From Panopea generosa (taxonomy: Eukaryota; Mollusca; Bivalvia; Adapedonta; Hiatellidae): a DNA stretch of 64,000 nt. The stretch lies in NCBI GenBank assembly GCA_029582155.1, contig CM055907.1, positions 14,126,974-14,190,973 of the forward strand. Direction: 5' to 3'. Below, piece by piece: positions 15,101 to 23,859 of the stretch. Each line of letters begins with the position of its first letter. Position 1 is the first letter of the stretch. The notes below the pieces were generated by a model. That model saw only the letters and a program-made list of their open reading frames with translations. It ran no database searches and was not told the DNA's origin. The position numbers and the translations under genes were made by a program.

Positions 15101-18100
15101 GGACACTTATTGTTGATTCTCTTCTTGTTGCAAACTGGAACGAGGCGGTTAAGAGATGCTTCGAGACTAATAGTTTCCCAGCCAGACACCACTTCATTTC
15201 GTCGATACCTAAACAACACATCAAGAATAGTAGCATGCTGTGGACTTCAATGTTTAGATTTAGCGTTCTCAGTAAATATGCTGGTAAGCCAGCTATGGGT
15301 GGATCAAATGTTGAAATCACATATCATCATAACGAGACACATACATGTTTTGGGAGAAAAGTATTTAGGTTTCACTACACAGTTGAATTTTGTTCTTTGT
15401 TCTATATAAAATAAAGTCTAGGATTTCCATGGAAAAAATGAATTTCACATAGAATGTTGTCTAAAGTTTTCACAGCAGGAATGTATATCCACAAACAAAT
15501 GCACAATAACTGGTAGGATGACCAGCGTGTTTTTTTTTATAGAGGGTGTAGTGACACCCTGATTTTTTTTTGAAAAAAAAATTCCTTAAATGCTCGTAAA
15601 TACATGCTTATGTTTAAATCCTATAAAAGTCATTTTTTAACACCATTTATGTCTTATTGTAGTATATGCTATGCCAACATTTTCTCTACTCATCTGCAGC
15701 AAGAAATCACAACTATTATGAACCATTTTGAAAATAATTAAAAACTAAATTACATGGGCCTTTTTTAAGCGTAAGAAGCATGTAACCGTGGGAAAAAAGT
15801 GGCGTAATTGTGTAGTGAGACGTAAAATATATCGGTAGATGTCCAAGATGAGAAATAGTATTCACGAGTCATGAATGTACATATGTAATGAACTAAAATA
15901 GAAACGCTCCTCTCTGCTTAAATACATCCAGAAATCCCAAAAGGTTACGGTTATAAATAATAAACGATACATAAAGTTTATTGATTTGTGGAGGATCGTT
16001 ATTAATTGAGTAAATTTTGTTAGCACGAGCATTTTTATGGTAATATCAGACACTCGTTATGTAATATCGTTAAGACAATCGAATTTTATTCAACAACTTT
16101 CGTTAATAACCTATGTGAACACCACGAGCAGTAGAACTATTGCGTGTATCCACTCATTACAATGTGTGTTTCTATAGTGTCAAGTATAAATGTATTTACA
16201 CTTGACAGTCTAATGGAATTTGAAAATAAAGAATATTTATTGTTTAACAGGACACTTGGTCCGACCAATATCAATGTTGATTATGTTATTAGCACAATTA
16301 AATGAAAGTACACATAAGTTCATGTAGCAGTCAGGTAAAGAAGTAAGGAAAAGAAGTAAAGAAAGACATGTCCTTTTATCAAAATCGATTAATTCTCTTG
16401 TGCATACCACAAAACTATGATGTTTGCCGTGATTTCAATGCAAACTTTTGTATTACGAATTTAAGATGTGTGAAATGCCTGATTTATGAAACGTTAATCC
16501 TTTTTTCTGTTTTTTATAAATATATGTTTTACATAACATAAACATACTACTTACAGAGATAGTTACGCAATATTTGCAAACGATTTAGCTCATGTTAAAA
16601 CAAAATATATGGAAGGAATTTTCAAGTTTAGAAATGTTATATTTTTCTTAAATTTATACTTTATAAAACCAAACAGTCCATTTTTTTGTTGTGGTCTTCC
16701 TATTATTTTCAAACCAGATTCAATAGTTTACAATTTTGAACAAATGAGTCAAGATCATGTGAGGATTTTCGAGAATTAATATGGCTACCTTTTTATTTGT
16801 ATTATACATGAACTACAATGTATATTTGTTTCTTGACCAGCACTTTTGGTACTAGTATTGTTTAAAGCAGCATAACTAGTATTTGAAGATATTTTTTTAT
16901 GAACAAAGAAACAAGTTGTTTATGAATGACAAACATTTTCGTGAAACCTCATGACCTTCGATGTATTTATAACAGCGGATACTTTTTTAAACGTGAATAA
17001 ATTGTGTTTTAAATATTAATTTACTGATCAGTAATTCTGGTATGCAAATTAATTCCTGCGCTGACGAACCTAGGTTTTTAAATTAGAAGCCGTTTATGGA
17101 GCACTATAGAGGAAAAACCGTGCAGATATGGAAATGAACAATTTTATTTGTAACGGAATTCAAATATGAGCGATTAGAGCGAGTTTGAATATATGTTTTT
17201 TTTGCGATAAACAATTGTATTTTGCACTATGTATGATCAAGATAGTCAATATTACAAGTATAGAAGGTATTTTATTGATTTGACAGAAAGCAAAGAACTG
17301 GTTATGCCGCTTTAAATACGTTTAACATTTTAACAACTGTAATTGTGTGAGTAAAAAAGTAGGAAGAAGTGAGTTCATATCACTAAATAATAATGATTAT
17401 ATACAACATTCATTTATGTCATACTCATTGACGTCACAGGTCAAGAGAGAAAACAAATTGAGGCATTTTGTTTCCTGAATATATGGGGTAACACAGGATT
17501 TTTGATGTTGATTGGAAGTTCTACATTGCGTTTAAAATCGGTTTGCCAGAATGGTAAAAGAGCTTTAAATCATTAATAAAGTTTCCGCACTGTAAATTTG
17601 ATATAAGAACAGCCATATTCAATGAGCAATTTTCTATTATGCAGTTTAATAGTATGGTTGATTGATTGATTGAACATTTAGCGTCATTTTATGGCATCGA
17701 GGGCTAACCAACGATTAGTTAACCTAACCACTGTTTCCTGGGATCCTGAAATGTTTACCAGTTCTCTAGTACACCCCATCTCCGTAAGTAGCTGACAATT
17801 TTCCTTCTTGAATTAGCGATGGGAGACGAATGATAATGAGACACAATGTCGTATATCAGTCATCACAAACGGAGACTGTTCCCGGGCGGAGATTCGAACT
17901 CACGACCCCAGGATTGTTTGCCAGACGCGTTACCGACTGAGCTTATCGGGCCCGGCTTAATGGTATGGATGATGTTGATAAATGTGTCACAAACGTTCCC
18001 AGAAAAGTAACTTAATACATTGTTAATACTTATGTGAGAACAAAAAATACAATATATAACCAATGCCTTTCCAAACAGCCGTAAATAATATGTTGTTATG

Positions 18101-21100
18101 TAACTACCTTGTATCTATTATTAATGTTGATGATGTTTCATAATTTTATGTAAATAATATAATTATTTATTTGTATAGGTCACTTATAGGTCAACTGGAC
18201 CGCATGTGTTGTATAAAATTGGACGTCAGTATATCATGTCACATGTACGTCACTATAATAAAATATTTAATCACTCACTCACTTACTCACTCACTTAGTT
18301 GTGTTTTGTATGCAACTACATGTATAAAAAAATTATAACTACAAGTATTTTCACATTACAGTGGTTTAACTAAATACTTCATGTATCAATATATATATAT
18401 CGTATATATACTTTTCATTTTCATTTTAGTTTGTTTATTTGTTTGTTTGCTTGTTTGTTAAGTTGGTAGTCCGTCTATGTTGTTAATAATAACTTTGAAT
18501 ATAGATTATCCTTTATTTTAATTATTGTACTTCACACACAGAAACAATACCACCAACATCCATAGATTCTGGACAAACATCAACGACTAGACCAGAATCT
18601 ACTGAAGGTAAACAACAAAATGATGATAATGCAAAACGTATCTTACGTAATAATTGTTGCTGTATGTACATTCCATATACATACATACGTCCAGTATGTT
18701 GAATGGTTATTTATTTGTCAATGTCAAATATATAACTGAATACTGTGTATGAATTTAAGTGGTCTTATCATTTGATAACACTATTTGACGGGATGACCGT
18801 GTCTAACGTGTTATCTAACACATTGTCTAACCAACAAATGTCAATGATATAAAATGAGTTTGGGTTTATTAAGCGCCGGAAAGCAGTATGTTAGAAAATA
18901 TCGCTGCTAGTTTCTAACTATAAATTAAATGAATAGATTGATTGAATATTTAGCATCATTCTTATGCCATCGAGGGCTAACAGACGATCAGATACCTTAC
19001 CACTGTTTCCTTGGATTAACCCGTACTCGAGCACATCCCATCTCCACAAGTAATTGATGACTTTCCCACTTGAATCAGTGGTGAGACACGAATGATAATG
19101 AGACACAATGTCGTATATCTATCATCACGGAGACTGTTGCCGTGCGGAAGATTGGAACTCACGACCCCTAGATTTATAGTCAGACGCGTAACAGACTGAG
19201 CTAATCGGGCCCGGCTAGAATTAATAGAAAAATATATCTTTATCATTCATAATGAAAATACGAATGATTTGGAGTTTGTAATCCGTAATTACGGGGCAAA
19301 AGACGATATTTTAATTGTGGTAAAATTAAAACGAATTTCCTACAATAAATATCACTGACATACTGTTTGGCGACCCTTCACCCAGCCATAAGGACTCTTT
19401 TTAATATAACCAATTTAAACAATGTATATCCAATAGGTCGTATGAAATTGCAATCAAAATCTATCTTAGTCTAACTTGGGCTCGTAGACCAAGTTATGGC
19501 ACCCGTTTTTAAAGTATCATTTGGTATTTTTAAATAGATATCCCTATGGCAACAAGGGCTGGGTGAATATAAATTGTTATTATATAACAATAAAAAGTTT
19601 TATAGGCAAATATACATTCTTGAAAAATCTAGATATGCTTCCTTTAATAGTACACATCTCTTTGACGTTGTGACCGTGGCTTTCTCACTGAACCCAATGT
19701 TTGGCCAACAGATAGTATATTACATTACATAATAGTCTGGGTATGTTTATAAAACGAAAGCACTTTGCTCATTGGTCACTCATATGTACGTATAGTAGCT
19801 CGAGACATAATTTGACAACTTCAAGAAATAAGTCAAAACCAATACTTTATAATCACAATCATACTCTTAATTAAACCAGATTAAGCAATATGTCGTCAAT
19901 ATCATCAATCAAATCGCAATCAAAATTAAACAACCTTATTCAATTGATATGTCACAACATATGTTGCAACTCTATTTTGATCTAATCTGTGCATGTTTGT
20001 TAGGTTAGGAGATTCCTTTTCAATTAATTATTTTTGCCGGTTAGTTATATGCTCTTTTTAACAAAAGTTCTGTGTGTATAAATAGAATAGGCATGATATA
20101 AATTGTTAAAGTATTTCTGGCCAATTTTAAATTTTGAAAACTCCGTTTATGCTTTAACTGCAAAGAACTGCATCCTTGAAGTTATGTCTGTGTACTAAAT
20201 GTTTATCTCCATGTTAGACCAATAAATGATATATGACATTGTGTTTTATAAAACATAAGTAAATGTTCTTTTTCAGATTATATTTACATCGTTGTTGCAG
20301 TTGGCGGGCTGTTGTTGATAGTTAGTATCATCACAGTGGTGGTTATAGTAAGAAATAGGTAAAACATTTTAATATTACGAATTTTGATGAAATATAGACA
20401 TTTGTAAACGAGTATTTTCAATAATTTCATTGTTTAAAAATACTATTTAGCTAAATGCTGTTTTCACTGTTTTTATTCATAATTTTTTTTTTTCAAAAAA
20501 GAGTTTATTTTAGTGAAAAAGCAATTAAATTCGGCTCATAAACATAGGCGTTTTCAAGGCATGTTTAGTCTTCAACATATAACATGTTCTATATGGCAAA
20601 TACAGTTTTATTTTGGAGGAAGACCTCACATTGAATCTTGATAGAACCAGCATCCTCGCACAAGTCACTTGCAAAGCTCTGAGGTGAAAATACTTAAACT
20701 ACTCGAACACGAAGGACAAAAAATTAAAAGCACTAACTTGATTTTATTGATTCTATAAAATATCTATAGTTTTACTTTTAAATATTTTAGGAGAAGGCCA
20801 GGGAATACAACTGATAATGAAACTAACCAACATGAGATTCCGCTTGCTGGTCCTTCTGATGCTGTTTATACAGAACTCGAACAAGCCGAAGATGTACATA
20901 CCAATATACCACCAGCTACAAGGTAAAACATTTTAATTTGGTGCTTTTTAATGAATTATAGCAATTTCTAAGTGAGTATTTTCATTAATTTCATTGTTAA
21001 AAATACTGACACTGCCAGAAGATATTTTCACATTTTTCTTTCATAAAATAAAATTTAAAAATAAGAGTTTATTTTAGTGAAAATGCAATTACATTCGGCT

Positions 21101-23203
21101 CATGAACATTGGCATTTTCAAGGCATGTTTACTTTTTCAACATATAACATGTTACACATGGCACATCCAGTTTAATTTTGTAGGAAGACCTCATAATGAA
21201 TCTGGGTAGAACCAACATCCTTCCGTAAGTCACTTGCAAAGCTCAGCGGTGAAAATACTTAAACTACTCGAACACGGAGGACATAACAATGTAAAGCGCA
21301 AACTTGGTTCAATTGATTCTATAAAATATCTATAGTTTTTTATTTTAAATATTACAGGAGAAGGCCAGGGAATACAACTGATAATGAAACTAACCAATAT
21401 GAGATTCTGCTTGCTGGTCCTTCTGATGCTGTTTATACAGAACTCGAACAAGCCGAAGATGTACATACCAATATACCACCTACTACTAGGTAAAACATTT
21501 TAATTTGATGCTTTTATGTGAATTATAGCAATTTTTCTAAGCGAGTATTTTCATGAATTTCATTGTTAAAAATACTGACACTGCCAGAAGGTATTTTCAA
21601 ATCTTTCTTTCATAAAATAAAATTTAAAAAAAAGAGTTTATTTTAGTGAAAACGCAATTACATTCGGCTCAAGAACATTGGCATTTTCAAGGCATGTTTA
21701 CTTTTTCAACATATAACATGTTACACATGGCACATCCAGTTTAATTTTGGAGGAAAACCTCAAAATGAATCTGGGTAAAAGCAACATCCTTCCGCAAGTC
21801 ACTTGCAAAGCTCAGCGGTGAAAATACTTAAACTACTCGAACACGAAGGACATAAAAATGAAAAGCGCAAACTTGGTTCAATTAATTCTATAAAATATCT
21901 ATAGTTTTTTATTTTAAATATTACAGGAGAAAGCCAGGGAATACAACTGATAATGAAACTAACCAATATGAGATTCCGCTTGCTGGTCCTTCTGATGCTG
22001 TTTATACAGAACTCGAACAAGCCGAAGCTGTACATACCAATATACCACCTATAACTAGGTAAAACATTTTAATTTGATGCTTTTATGTGAATTATAGCAA
22101 TTTTTCTAAGCGAGTATTTTCATAAATTTCATTGTTAAAAATACTGAAATTTCCAAAATATATTTTCACTGTTTTCATTCAACAAATAAAAATTTAAAAA
22201 GAGTTTATTTCAGTGAAATAGCAATTAAAATTTTGACATTTTCAAGGCATGTTTTGTCTTTAAACATATAACATGTTATATAAGGCAAATACAGTTTTGT
22301 TTTAGAGGAAGACTTCACATTGAATCTTGATAGAACCAGCATCCTCGCAAAAGTCACTTGTAAAGCTCTGAGGTGAAAGTTAAGTGGTCATCAGAGAACA
22401 GTGACTGAACCCACTCGGCCACGGAGGACAAAATAAAAAGATAATAATAAACTTTGTTTTTATTGATTCTTTAAAAAAAATGTTTTTTTTTTACTTTTAA
22501 ATATTTTAGGAGATTGTCAAGGAATACAAATGGTAATGAAAATAACCAATATGAGATTCTGCTTGCTGGTCCTTCTGATGCTGTTTATACAGAACTCGAA
22601 CACGCCAAAGCTGTCCATACCAATATACCACCAACTACTAGGTAACTCATTTTAATTTGGTACTTTTTCTATGAATTATAAACATCTCTAAGCGAGTATT
22701 TTCATTCATTTCATTGTTAAAAATACTGAAATTGCCAGAAGGTATTTTCACTGTTTTCATTCGTATATTAAAAATTTAAAGAAAGACTTTATTTTAGTGA
22801 AATAGCAATTAAATGGGTCATAAACATTGACATTTTCAAGGCATGTTTAGTTTTTCAACATATAACATGTATGGCACATCCAGTTTTAATTTAGAGAAAA
22901 CCTCATAATGAATCTGGGTAGAACCAACATCCTTCCGCAAGTCACTTGCAAAGCTCTGAGGTGAAAATATTTAAACTAATCTAACACGAAAGACAAAAAA
23001 TGAAAAGCACAAACTTGGTTTTATTGATTCTATAAAATATCTATAGTTTTACTTTTTAATATTTTAGGAGAAGGTCAGGCAATACAACTGATAATGAAAC
23101 TAACCAATATGAGATTCCGCTTGCTGATCCTTCTGATGCTGTTTATACAGAGCTCGAACACGCCGAAGCTGTTTATACAAATGTACAACGAACTACTAAG
23201 TAA
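1081..23203 (+). CDS. Predicted single-pass receptor: C-type-lectin-like and WSC ectodomain, tandem tyrosine-motif tail (12 exons)
   Basis: Exons 1081-1156, 11039-11236, 11732-11853, 13971-14103, 14954-15283, 18542-18607, 20277-20358, 20791-20922, 21358-21489, 21927-22058, 22510-22641 and 23068-23203 join in phase to 557 codons including the stop. Order: signal peptide (1-25); CTLD N-half (about 26-91; W39, C46, FWLGY); WSC module (about 92-176; CYC, CKQPC, LLCGG); CTLD C-half and a second WNEAVKRC segment (177-286); Ser/Thr/Pro stalk (287-308); membrane helix (about 311-333); five 44-residue tyrosine cassettes (336-556). All introns are GT-AG. It is probably a plasma-membrane lectin or pattern-recognition receptor with a phosphotyrosine tail. 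The family assignment rests on motifs; ligand and signalling partners are unknown. The weakest links are the end of exon 5, with a possible missing exon before the stalk, and the 3' end. Confidence 0.72.
1157..5150 (+). other. Intron 1, left part: no gene seen
   Basis: AT-rich intronic sequence without a supportable exon on either strand. A short (GAAT)n run near 2938-2952 and a tRNA-like SINE near 4385-4530 are the only structures recognised. Confidence 0.6.
4385..4530 (-). mobile_element. tRNA-derived SINE copy
   Basis: On the minus strand there is an A-box-like GGTCCAGTGGTAGGGGATC and a B box GGGTTCGATCCCC. They are followed by the module with AATACTGGTTCTGCCAAGGAAG that other SINEs in this window share. 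It reads as a retroposed tRNA-head SINE, not a working tRNA gene. Confidence 0.65.
5155..6830 (-). mobile_element. Decayed non-LTR retrotransposon (LINE), reverse transcriptase part
   Basis: On the minus strand, about 6822-6526 reads LDLKKCFDIIYRNALWFKLY and GIQEKLLRIIRDMYENV, typical of the LINE RT core. After a stop, LILLFADDMVILGKSP near 6460 carries the catalytic F-A-D-D box. Further down, 6033-5815 has FCKRILNV and ELGVFPLYI like the C-terminal LINE region. The copy has several stops and frame breaks, so it is dead. The 3' end near 5155 shows ATAAAG and a short GTTCT repeat in place of a poly(A). It lies in antisense orientation in intron 1 of the lectin-type gene. Confidence 0.8.
6831..7777 (+). 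other. Intron 1, middle part: no feature seen
   Basis: AT-rich sequence with short TATG/ATAT runs near 7456-7484. No coding signal, tRNA or clear repeat was found. Confidence 0.5.
7778..8119. repeat. Long inverted repeat (about 82-88 bp arms)
   Basis: The left arm 7778-7866 and right arm 8038-8119 are near-perfect reverse complements, sharing GATACAGTGAATTCATATAT and its complement, around a spacer of about 170 bp. The motif ATTCACAATGNATGATATAT follows both arms in direct orientation. The structure could be a foldback or MITE-type element. Confidence 0.85.
8134..8191. repeat. (TA)n microsatellite
   Basis: An uninterrupted run of about 29 TA dinucleotides directly beside the inverted repeat. 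Confidence 0.95.
8700..10028. mobile_element. Candidate DNA transposon with 17-bp terminal inverted repeats
   Basis: TCTCACTTTCCCAACCT at 8700-8716 is the exact reverse complement of AGGTTGGGAAAGTGAGA at 10012-10028, enclosing about 1.33 kb. Inside, around 9400-9630 on the plus strand, a frame with at least one stop reads EIYDEMISSLRTPEWDE and KKEQSVNEIRLLQHASGAYR, which looks like decayed coding sequence. A second partial copy of the terminus, ATGTTCCCAACTTTT, lies at about 8746. No transposase catalytic residues could be recognised and the target-site duplication is unclear. Confidence 0.6.
10029..11038 (+). other. Intron 1, right part: no feature seen
   Basis: AT-rich intronic sequence up to the acceptor TTTTAAG at 11038. 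No further exon or repeat was recognised. Confidence 0.5.
11039..11236 (+). CDS. Lectin-type receptor exon 2: N-terminal half of a C-type-lectin-like domain
   Basis: A 198-nt phase 1-1 exon with ATWDTAKYSCTLATP and later KFWLGYILTY. The spacing W-x2-A-x3-C and the later F-W-L-G are hallmarks of the first half of a CTLD. The donor is ATAG|GTATGT. An N-glycosylation site (N-I-T) lies early in the exon. Confidence 0.75.
11732..11853 (+). CDS. Lectin-type receptor exon 3: first half of WSC domain
   Basis: A 122-nt exon, phase 1 to 0, encoding GCTKSNN and FNTKRCFWTCGHTRYIGLGK. The pattern C-x3-C followed by Y-I-G-L matches the WSC family (Cx3C...Y.G). It fits only with exon 4, which supplies the CyC and CGG parts. 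Donor AAG|GTAACG. Confidence 0.75.
11938..13645. repeat. 1.7-kb CCTA-type tetranucleotide array with CCTG patches
   Basis: A nearly continuous run of (CCTA)n and variants (CCAA, CCCA, CTTA, GAACTAC), including perfect stretches at 12846-12895 and 12937-13015. The open frame rich in YLPTYLPT across 11907-12404 is a by-product. The array occupies most of the intron that splits the WSC domain. Confidence 0.95.
13971..14103 (+). CDS. Lectin-type receptor exon 4: second half of WSC domain
   Basis: A 133-nt exon, phase 0 to 1: GKEVCYCVNSLL, ETECKQPCSRRH, LLCGGDNFVSLYETG. This matches the C-terminal WSC signature (CyC...C...C...CGG...Y). Acceptor TTTTCAAAG, donor CAG|GTAATC. An N-I-T sequon is present. 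Confidence 0.8.
14368..14545 (+). mobile_element. tRNA-derived SINE copy
   Basis: An A-box-like GACCTAGTGGTTAAGGCG and a B-box-like TAGGTTCAAACTTGG, separated by an expanded CCACC run, then a shared body with TGCGGCCGGT and GAGGTACCG. A related copy lies at 53388-53530. Confidence 0.7.
14954..15283 (+). CDS. Lectin-type receptor exon 5: C-half of CTLD plus second lectin-like segment
   Basis: A 330-nt phase 1-1 exon. It encodes GLYISNCIVYDTSTDVFRW, SECNNYDQESFSSLCQT (the W..C...C end of a CTLD), then ANWNEAVKRCFETN and SMLWTSMFRF, resembling the start of another lectin-like fold. Two in-frame acceptors, 6 nt apart (after 14947 or 14953), would add or drop Val-Pro. The donor is GCTG|GTAAGC. 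The frame stays open to about 15365 (ETHTCFGRK) before a dispersed repeat begins, so a longer exon is possible. Confidence 0.7.
15366..15830. mobile_element. Dispersed repeat, family with AGGTYTCACTACACAGTTG end
   Basis: Sequence from 15366 to about 15830 is clearly homologous to 27028-27470. Both share the TTCACTACACAGTTGAATTTT start, CATCTGCAGCAAGAAA and AACCATTTTGAAA. Short copies of the first part occur at 35730-35950 and 36175-36270. Class unknown; there is no coding capacity. Confidence 0.75.
15831..17650 (+). other. Intron 5: no exon recognised
   Basis: AT-rich intronic sequence. It was searched for a missing C-half of the second lectin-like domain; no open segment with suitable phase 1-1 splice sites and cysteines was found. 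Confidence 0.45.
17655..17957 (-). mobile_element. tRNA-derived SINE (head GCCGGGCCCGATAAGCTCAG), CAAT tail
   Basis: On the minus strand the head reads GCCGGGCCCGATAAGCTCAG TCGGTAACGCGTCTG with a B box GAGTTCGAATCTC. The 3' tail is (CAAT)n at 17658-17674. It is the same family as 18938-19217 and 43200-43505. Confidence 0.8.
18542..18607 (+). CDS. Lectin-type receptor exon 6: Ser/Thr/Pro-rich stalk
   Basis: A 66-nt phase 1-1 exon encoding ETIPPTSIDSGQTSTTRPES TE. It is rich in Ser, Thr and Pro, as in a mucin-like membrane-proximal stalk. Acceptor CACACAG, donor GAAG|GTAAAC. Phase and position just before the membrane exon support it. Confidence 0.7.
18938..19217 (-). mobile_element. tRNA-derived SINE, second copy of the CAAT-tailed family
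   Basis: Minus strand head GCCGGGCCCGATTAGCTCAG, B box GAGTTCCAATCTT, body ending in GATGCTAAATATTCAATCAA. Homologous to 17655-17957. Confidence 0.8.
19218..20276 (+). other. Intron 6, right part: no feature seen
   Basis: AT-rich sequence between the SINE and the membrane exon. No exon or repeat was recognised. Confidence 0.5.
20277..20358 (+). CDS. Lectin-type receptor exon 7: transmembrane helix
   Basis: An 82-nt exon, phase 1 to 2, encoding DYIYIVVAVGGLLLIVSIIT then VVVIVRNR. A hydrophobic run of about 23 residues ends in basic residues, as in a type I stop-transfer sequence. Acceptor CTTTTTCAG, donor AATAG|GTAAAA. Confidence 0.85.
20791..20922 (+). CDS. Lectin-type receptor exon 8: tail cassette 1
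   Basis: 44 codons. The first tyrosine site is replaced by His (NQHEIPLAGPSDAVYTEL), leaving one YxxL (YTEL), then VHTNI. Phase 2-2, donor AAG|GTAAAA. Confidence 0.85.
21358..21489 (+). CDS. Lectin-type receptor exon 9: tail cassette 2 (ITAM-like)
   Basis: 44 codons with YEILLAGPSDAVYTEL, a full YxxL-x8-YxxL match to the ITAM pattern, then VHTNI. Acceptor ATTACAG, donor TAG|GTAAAA. Confidence 0.85.
21927..22058 (+). CDS. Lectin-type receptor exon 10: tail cassette 3
   Basis: 44 codons with YEIPLAGPSDAVYTEL. The first site is YxxP, so only the second is a YxxL motif; VHTNI follows. Phase 2-2. Confidence 0.85.
22510..22641 (+). CDS. Lectin-type receptor exon 11: tail cassette 4 (ITAM-like)
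   Basis: 44 codons. The N-terminal part has drifted (RLSRNTNGNENNQ) but YEILLAGPSDAVYTEL is intact and again fits YxxL-x8-YxxL. Donor TAG|GTAACT. Confidence 0.85.
23068..23203 (+). CDS. Lectin-type receptor exon 12: tail cassette 5 and stop
   Basis: It encodes YEIPLADPSDAVYTEL, then VYTNVQRTTK and TAA at 23201-23203. Unlike copies 1-4, the last site keeps Tyr: YTNV, which also fits a Grb2-type pYxN pattern. At the place where other copies have CTAG|GTAA, this one reads CTAAGTAATG. It could be a true stop, a donor AA|GTAATG, or a one-base insertion that cuts off a longer tail. Confidence 0.65.
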
Positions 23204-23631
23204 TGATATTGTTGTAGTAAACAATACGCCTAACGATGATACGGATGACGCATACGACACTATTTATAAGATTAAATCGAGTATTCAAGCTAAAGTACAT
23301 ATGAGTGAAAATACTGGAAATGCGTATACTACGTTTAATGACGTTAGTGGCAAAATTTACAACTACACAACGTTAGAAATAGAACCGGTGGCACTCTTTT
23401 TATACGAAGCAATCACACACTATCAATAATGCTATCCGCGGAGGTGAAAAAGATATCTGCGTAAACACGTATAGTCATTTGGATGGACATATCATTCAGT
23501 CTAATAAAGAAACAACATTTAAAGGGGGAAATGCCGCAGCAGAGCTCCCACAAGGTGAAACTCGTGATATCATCGTTACTAGTCCTTTATTGATATTTCG
23601 GCAACACGAGTTCGTCAATTTCATGTTTTAG
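23204..23631 (+). pseudogene. Possible out-of-frame continuation of the receptor tail
   Basis: Directly after the stop, the +1 frame is open to 23427 and reads DDAYDTIYKI, GNAYTTFND and KIYNYTTLEIE. A third frame is then open from 23377 to 23631 and contains CVNTYSHLDG. Both carry YxxL/I-type motifs and composition unlike the AT-rich surroundings. It looks like about 140 codons of former or alternative tail separated by two frame changes. It may be decay, an assembly indel or alternative splicing. Confidence 0.5.
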
Positions 23632-23859
23632 CCAAAGTATAAGTAGTCAAATAAGCTCGTTCGAACACACGACCCAAGCGGTGAAAAGTACGATATGTTG
23701 AGAGTCTTAAACCAATCGGTCAATGAGAACCTAGGGGTTAGCGATCTCGCAGTTTATAAGTCAAACTTGCATATCACCGTTGTCATCCCGTGTAACCTGG
23801 TCAAAAGTGGGACAAGCTTACACTATTTTATTAGTCTGTATAACGGACCCAGCTCTACC

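Larger units (their letters stand above)
20359..23203 (+). repeat. Five-fold tandem duplication of an intron-exon unit (about 560-580 bp)
   Basis: Units run about 20359-20922, 20923-21489, 21490-22058, 22059-22641 and 22642-23199. Each starts with GTAAAACATTTTAAT-like or GTAACTCATTTTAAT-like donor sequence, carries the same relic of a minus-strand SINE (for example 20610-20705), and ends with a 132-nt exon. All five exons are phase 2-2, so any of them can be added or skipped without changing frame. Confidence 0.93.

Noticed and set aside
14722-15414. Single-exon 230-codon gene starting at 14722
   Set aside because: Only the part from about 14954 has lectin-like motifs. The upstream part is intronic and the end reads into a dispersed repeat. 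It is better explained as exon 5.
23094-23429. 111-codon frame starting at 23094 as an independent gene
   Set aside because: Its first 35 codons are a shadow frame of cassette 5. Only the part after the cassette is of interest, and it is reported as a possible tail.
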